Part shown: positions 59,874-64,000 of the stretch, piece by piece
Position numbering within the stretch: position 1 is the first letter of the stretch
How the letters are laid out: each line of letters opens with the position of its first letter
NCBI RefSeq assembly: GCF_014489415.1
Contig: NZ_CP060822.1
Coordinates: forward strand, 754,311-818,310
Origin: Cylindrospermopsis curvispora GIHE-G1
GTDB taxonomy: Bacteria; Cyanobacteriota; Cyanobacteriia; Cyanobacteriales; Nostocaceae
Direction: 5' to 3'
DNA: 64,000 bases
Notes under the pieces: model-generated
Databases searched by the model: none
Told to the model about the DNA's origin: nothing
What the model saw: only the letters and a program-made list of their open reading frames with translations
Program-made: the position numbers and the translations under genes

Positions 59874-61553
59874 GTGTCTCAGTCCAATAATAACCAAACC
59901 TTTAAATTTGATCCTATTAATGCCGCTTTAGCAGACCTCAAGTCTGGTCGTGCCATTGTGGTGGTAGATGATGAAAACCGGGAAAATGAAGGCGATTTAA
60001 TCTGTGCTGCTCAATTCGCTACCCCGGATATGATTAATTTTATGGCGGTAGAAGCAAGAGGGTTGATTTGCCTAGCCATGACAGGCGATCGCTTGGATGA
60101 GTTAGATCTACCATTAATGGTTAGCAATATCACAGATACTAACCAAACTGCCTTTACCGTAAGTATTGATGCTGGTCCCCATTTGGGAGTGACCACAGGT
60201 ATTTCTGCAGAAGATAGGGCACGTACAATTCAAGTGGCCCTCAACCCAGCCACCCAACCCCTGGATTTGCGCCGTCCGGGTCATATTTTCCCTATCCGGG
60301 CTAAAGCAGGGGGTGTGTTAAAACGGGCAGGTCATACAGAAGCTGCTGTAGACTTAGCAAGACTGTCCGGATTATATCCCGCTGGTGTGATTTGTGAAAT
60401 TCAAAATCCTGACGGGTCTATGGCTAGATTACAACAGTTGATGGAATATGCCACCCTACATCACCTGAAAATTATTAGCATTGCGGATTTAATTAGTTAC
60501 CGACTACAAAATGATCGCCTCATCTATAGGGAAATAGTGACTAAACTACCCAGTCAGTTTGGGCAATTTGATATTTACGGTTATCGTCATACTTTGGATA
60601 ATACAGATCATGTTGCTATTGTCAAAGGAGACCCCGCAGAATTTGGGGAGCAGCCAATTATGGTACGCATGCACTCGGAGTGTTTGACTGGGGATGCTCT
60701 GGGTTCCCTACGATGTGATTGTAGGATGCAATTACAAGCAGCATTAAAAATGATTGAAAATGCTGGTCAGGGGGTGGTTGTTTATTTGCGTCAAGAGGGA
60801 AGAGGTATAGGTTTAATTAATAAACTGAAAGCCTATTCCTTGCAGGATATGGGACTAGATACGGTGGAAGCTAACGAAAGATTGGGATTTCCAGCGGATT
60901 TGCGTGATTATGGTATGGGAGCGCAAATTTTAATGGATTTGGGAATTAAGAAAATTCGTCTGATTACTAATAACCCCCGTAAAATTGCTGGAGTTAAAGG
61001 TTACGGGTTGGAAGTGGTAGACCGTGTTCCTTTGCTCATCGAATCCAACGATTTTAACTCCTATTATTTAGCCACTAAAGCCAAAAAGTTAGGACACATG
61101 CTGTTACAAACTTATTTGGTGACTGTTGCACTGCACTGGGGAGATGAACCAGAATCTATTACCCAACGCTATGAAAGGTTGGAAAAATTGCGATACCTAG
61201 CCAGAACTAATCATCTTCTGTTACAGGAAGAAGCTAGACCCCTGGGAATTGCTTTATTTGATCAAGCATCATTGATTGCACACTTGGGCTTTGACCAGCC
61301 AAATGTAGCCGATGTAAACTGGTATCAGCAAAAAGGTCATCCTTACTTACAAGCCATGGGTCAGATATTGGACCGCCTAGTTGAGTTGCCATACATCCAT
61401 AAGTTGGAATTTCTAGTCTCGTCTGGTAGTGACCCTTTGAGTAACTTACAGGTAAAGTTAGATCGCCAGCTTATTAGTTCTGATGTTAAACCCTCATCCC
61501 TTCAAGACCGTCTCCAGACACAACAGATTTATTGTTTTGGTAACTGTACCTGA
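59874..61553 (+). CDS. ribBA: Bifunctional DHBP synthase/GTP cyclohydrolase II
   Basis: RibBA makes both precursors of riboflavin. Residues about 10-210 are dihydroxybutanone phosphate synthase (VVVDDENRENEGDLICAAQ; RRPGHIFPI; RAGHTEAAVDLARLSG). Residues about 215-410 are GTP cyclohydrolase II, with zinc ligands in SECLTGDALGSLRCDC, LRQEGRGIGL, DLRDYGMGAQIL and LITNNPRK. A C-terminal extension of about 150 residues is present, as in other cyanobacterial RibBA proteins, with no role known to me. The start is GTG 59874, with no strong SD. Confidence 0.95.
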   Translation: MSQSNNNQTFKFDPINAALADLKSGRAIVVVDDENRENEGDLICAAQFATPDMINFMAVEARGLICLAMTGDRLDELDLPLMVSNITDTNQTAFTVSIDAGPHLGVTTGISAEDRARTIQVALNPATQPLDLRRPGHIFPIRAKAGGVLKRAGHTEAAVDLARLSGLYPAGVICEIQNPDGSMARLQQLMEYATLHHLKIISIADLISYRLQNDRLIYREIVTKLPSQFGQFDIYGYRHTLDNTDHVAIVKGDPAEFGEQPIMVRMHSECLTGDALGSLRCDCRMQLQAALKMIENAGQGVVVYLRQEGRGIGLINKLKAYSLQDMGLDTVEANERLGFPADLRDYGMGAQILMDLGIKKIRLITNNPRKIAGVKGYGLEVVDRVPLLIESNDFNSYYLATKAKKLGHMLLQTYLVTVALHWGDEPESITQRYERLEKLRYLARTNHLLLQEEARPLGIALFDQASLIAHLGFDQPNVADVNWYQQKGHPYLQAMGQILDRLVELPYIHKLEFLVSSGSDPLSNLQVKLDRQLISSDVKPSSLQDRLQTQQIYCFGNCT

Positions 61554-61566
61554 AGCACCCGGGCGG

Positions 61567-62070
61567 CTATTGTTCCATCTGCTTGACAAGATGAGCAATT
61601 TCAGGCAGTATCAGCGCCTCCATCCCTAAACGCACTGCATTACTAGATCCAGGTAGGGAAAAAATTAGTTTATTTTTGTATGTACCAGCTACAGCACGAG
61701 AAGCGATCGCCCGGGAACCAATTTCTTGATAACTTAACCAGCGAAACAGCTCACCAAACCCCGGTAAGGTCTTTTCTAACAGACTGGCGATCGCATCGTA
61801 GGTGGTATCCCTAGGAGCAACACCCGTACCGCCATTGTAAATCACAACATTAATCTCCGTTTTATTACTGAGGTAATTGAGATGGGATTGAATTAGTGCA
61901 GGATCATCAGGGATGATGAGATAATCAGCAATAATATGGTTAGCAGTCAACAATAATTGTTGAATTAGTTGACCACTGCGATCTGTTTGGATGTTACGGG
62001 TATCACTAACAGTAATCACTGCACAGTTAGCAGTAATTGCTGTCATGTCATGGTGTGGTTGTATTTCCAT
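61567..62070 (-). CDS. moaB: Molybdenum cofactor biosynthesis protein MoaB/MogA type
   Basis: A 167-residue MoCF-binding protein that adenylylates molybdopterin or aids molybdate insertion. CAVITVSDTRNIQTDRSG starts the fold and VVIYNGGTGVAPRDTTYDA is the key motif. SLPGSSNAVRLGMEALILPE closes the domain. It serves nitrate reductase and other molybdoenzymes. It starts at ATG 62070 and lies 19 bases after psb28 on the same strand. Confidence 0.9.
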   Translation of the reverse strand: MEIQPHHDMTAITANCAVITVSDTRNIQTDRSGQLIQQLLLTANHIIADYLIIPDDPALIQSHLNYLSNKTEINVVIYNGGTGVAPRDTTYDAIASLLEKTLPGFGELFRWLSYQEIGSRAIASRAVAGTYKNKLIFSLPGSSNAVRLGMEALILPEIAHLVKQMEQ

Positions 62071-62089
62071 GATTCCAGGTATGAAGTAG

Positions 62090-62428
62090 TTACTCAGATT
62101 TACTCAAACCCAAACCATTTTCTTCAGCGTAGCGATTCATAAAACGCATAAAGCGATCCCACTCCTGAGAAGTTTTGATTAAATACACCGCTTCCACAGC
62201 TTCTGGTTTACCATTAACAAATTTCCCTCTTACCTCGCGGGTAACAATTTCGCCCTCCTCGTCAATCATATACATTCCAGTGATTCCGTCAGTATTGCCT
62301 TCTTGGAGAATATCGGGGTTGACAAAGGTAAAGGTTGCTGTACCTTGGTCACCACTGCGGGATCTGGTCAACCTTACATCTGGAACTACTTTTTCGTCAG
62401 TACCTTTAGAAAACTGGATGCTTGCCAT
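62090..62428 (-). CDS. psb28: Photosystem II assembly protein Psb28
   Basis: Psb28 (112 residues) binds the cytoplasmic face of assembling photosystem II, near CP47. The sequence begins [26 protein letters not shown] and contains [13 protein letters not shown] and [18 protein letters not shown], diagnostic of the family. It is of standard length and starts at ATG 62428. Confidence 0.96.
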   Translation of the reverse strand: MASIQFSKGTDEKVVPDVRLTRSRSGDQGTATFTFVNPDILQEGNTDGITGMYMIDEEGEIVTREVRGKFVNGKPEAVEAVYLIKTSQEWDRFMRFMNRYAEENGLGLSKSE

Positions 62429-62485
62429 AATTAATCATTTTAAGTTTTGTGACCTATCTTCATATTTTCCCATCATGGGGACATT

Positions 62486-63565
62486 TTATCCACAACCACC
62501 TCTAAAACCTTTACCCTTATTTGCGGGAGGAAGACAAAGACAGTGTTCTATTTGTTGTAGTAACTTCCGTTCATCCAAGTTTTGACCTATTAAAACCAAC
62601 TGATTTTTCTTTTCCCCATGCCATTGATCATCATCAATGGTGAAGCGCTTACCACAGAGGTGAAAAACATGACGGTTGGGACTCTCGTCAAACCACATAA
62701 TACCCTTAGCGCGAAACACATTGGTTGGCAATTGGTTATCCAAGAAATATTGAAATTTCCTAATGGCAAAAGGTTTATCACTCTGGAAAGAAATGGAAAC
62801 AAACCCGTCATTTTCTAAGTGATGAGAATGGTGGTGATGTTCGTGTTCATGATGGTCATGGTCACAACTAGAATGATCATGATGCTCATGTTTATGACTT
62901 GACGTATCAAAATATTTATCAGACTCAAATAAGCCAACACTGAGAATTAGGGCCAGGGGAACCTGGGAATTTTTAGTTCTAATAATTCTGGCACCTTCCT
63001 TAACATCATGAATCTTCCTTTCCAAGATTGTTAAAGTTGCTTCGTCAACCAAATCTATTTTATTCAGCAAAATTACATCGCCATAGACGATTTGGCTGTG
63101 GGCAGCTTGGGAATTAAATAGATCCAAGCTATAGTTTGCAGCATCAACCACAGTTATAATAGAGTCTAGCCTGGTTAGATCTCGCAACTCTGAGCCTAAA
63201 AAGGTCATGGCTACAGGCAAAGGATCTGCTAAACCCGTGGTTTCCACCACCAAATAATCTATTTTTTCTTGTCGTTCCAGGACCTGGTAAACAGCATCAA
63301 CTAAGTCATTGTTAATAGTGCAACAAATACAGCCATTGCTCAATTCTACCATGTTATCGTCAGTAGTAACAATCAACTCATTATCAATACCGATTTCACC
63401 AAATTCGTTCACCAGAACAGCAGTTTTTAGACCTTGCTGATTAGTTAGAATATGGTTAAGCAGGGTAGTCTTACCACTTCCTAGAAATCCGGTAATAATT
63501 GTCACTGGTAAGCCATGTTTAGAAACAGGCATTTTGGGAGATTCTATAGTAACTGCTGAAGTCAT
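62486..63565 (-). CDS. CobW/COG0523-family GTPase with His-rich loop
   Basis: A 359-residue G3E GTPase, probably a metal chaperone (zinc or cobalt). The Walker A motif GFLGSGKT is at residues 26-33, the metal motif CICC at 79-82, and LNKIDL is the guanine-specificity motif. A His/Asp/Glu-rich stretch at about 224-249 (HKHEHHDHSSCDHDHHE and more) precedes the C-terminal CobW_C domain, which ends in a Gly/Arg-rich tail. Members can insert or deliver metal to zinc enzymes. No Zur box was identified upstream. It is divergent from cysS and lies upstream of psb28 on the same strand. Confidence 0.9.
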   Translation of the reverse strand: MTSAVTIESPKMPVSKHGLPVTIITGFLGSGKTTLLNHILTNQQGLKTAVLVNEFGEIGIDNELIVTTDDNMVELSNGCICCTINNDLVDAVYQVLERQEKIDYLVVETTGLADPLPVAMTFLGSELRDLTRLDSIITVVDAANYSLDLFNSQAAHSQIVYGDVILLNKIDLVDEATLTILERKIHDVKEGARIIRTKNSQVPLALILSVGLFESDKYFDTSSHKHEHHDHSSCDHDHHEHEHHHHSHHLENDGFVSISFQSDKPFAIRKFQYFLDNQLPTNVFRAKGIMWFDESPNRHVFHLCGKRFTIDDDQWHGEKKNQLVLIGQNLDERKLLQQIEHCLCLPPANKGKGFRGGCG

Positions 63566-63739
63566 AATGATTAATTGAGGGACTAAGGTCGAGTAGACTC
63601 ATACTGAAAGAGTACCCACAAACCATTGTAAAGAACAGAAATAGTTTTGGCAAATTGACAGGAATAAGTGAAAATTGCCATTTACCCACCCTAAGATAGG
63701 CTATGATTTTGAATCATCAGATTGTCCCATTTCTCGATT

Positions 63740-64000
63740 ATGACCCTATCTATTTATAATACTCTCACCCGTCGTCAAGAGGAATTTCAAACCGTCGAAC
63801 CTGGTCAGGTTAAGATGTATTATTGTGGTGTAACAGTATATGACTATTGTCACTTGGGTCATGCTAGGGCTTGTATAGTATGGGATGTAGTCAGACGTTA
63901 CTTAGAATTTATTGGTTACAGGGTACGTTATATCCAGAACTTTACAGATATTGACGATAAAATCCTCAACCGGGCCAGAAAAGAAAACTCCACCATGGAA
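63740..64000 (+). CDS. cysS: Cysteinyl-tRNA synthetase, N-terminal part (partial)
   Basis: The first 87 codons of cysS run off the window's right edge. [16 protein letters not shown] leads to [19 protein letters not shown], which contains the zinc Cys and the HIGH-type motif (HLGH), and [12 protein letters not shown], all specific to CysRS. The enzyme charges tRNA-Cys. It starts at ATG 63740, divergent from the CobW-family gene. Confidence 0.96.
   Translation, partial: MTLSIYNTLTRRQEEFQTVEPGQVKMYYCGVTVYDYCHLGHARACIVWDVVRRYLEFIGYRVRYIQNFTDIDDKILNRARKENSTME

Overview
The window looks like chromosomal DNA of a heterocyst-forming filamentous cyanobacterium (Nostocales; the AT-rich, compact style would fit a Raphidiopsis/Cylindrospermopsis- or Dolichospermum-like genome). 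The reasons are the many GCGATCGC (HIP1) octamers, a beta-carboxysome operon, a photosystem II factor (Psb28), NDH-1 CO2-uptake subunits, cyanophycin genes, a HetP-family protein and paired Flv1/Flv3 flavodiiron proteins. Genus is an inference. No tRNA, rRNA or CRISPR array was seen.

Layout. 1-1575: the end of a cell-wall amidase and proA. 1576-7476: a gene-poor, mobile-DNA region holding two TnpB remnants at its edges, an IS630-type transposase remnant, four tandem copies of a 493-bp hairpin-rich repeat, a complete 2.33-kb group II intron inserted in the fourth copy, and an IS5-type transposase remnant. 7477-13091: a DsbA-like thiol protein, DUF1816, rlmB, mini-RNase III, a STAS protein, carA and a retropepsin-like lipoprotein. 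13021-24412: a CO2-concentrating supercluster. The minus-strand run ccmK2-ccmK1-ccmL-ccmM-ccmN-ccmO-lysR-trpD is divergent from ndhF4-ndhD4-cupB. 24421-28518: CBS protein, prs, an Orn/Lys/Arg decarboxylase-family enzyme and an atypical trpC. 28531-31316: a HetP-family gene just upstream of that trpC, facing a PAS histidine kinase and an AraC-type response regulator whose receiver lacks the phospho-acceptor Asp.

31313-46210: ispE, rsmA, small lipoproteins and membrane proteins, an MBL-fold protein, cobL, cphB-cphA (cyanophycin breakdown and synthesis), trmD, ispF, a peptide-type solute-binding protein and larB. 46255-64000: argH, eno, gloA, clpB, the flv3-flv1 pair, coaX, an alpha/beta hydrolase, a NUDIX enzyme, a small basic protein, argC, ribBA, moaB, psb28, a His-rich CobW GTPase and the start of cysS.

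How it fits together: carboxysome shell and assembly proteins plus the CupB-type NDH-1 complex form an inorganic-carbon module. proA, carA, argC, argH and cphA/cphB serve arginine, proline and nitrogen storage. The least familiar part is the HetP-like/TrpC-like pair opposite a kinase and a pseudo-receiver regulator at 27.6-31.3 kb. Several start codons were moved from the longest open frame on the basis of Shine-Dalgarno (SD) sequences, family N-termini or overlaps; these are noted per gene.
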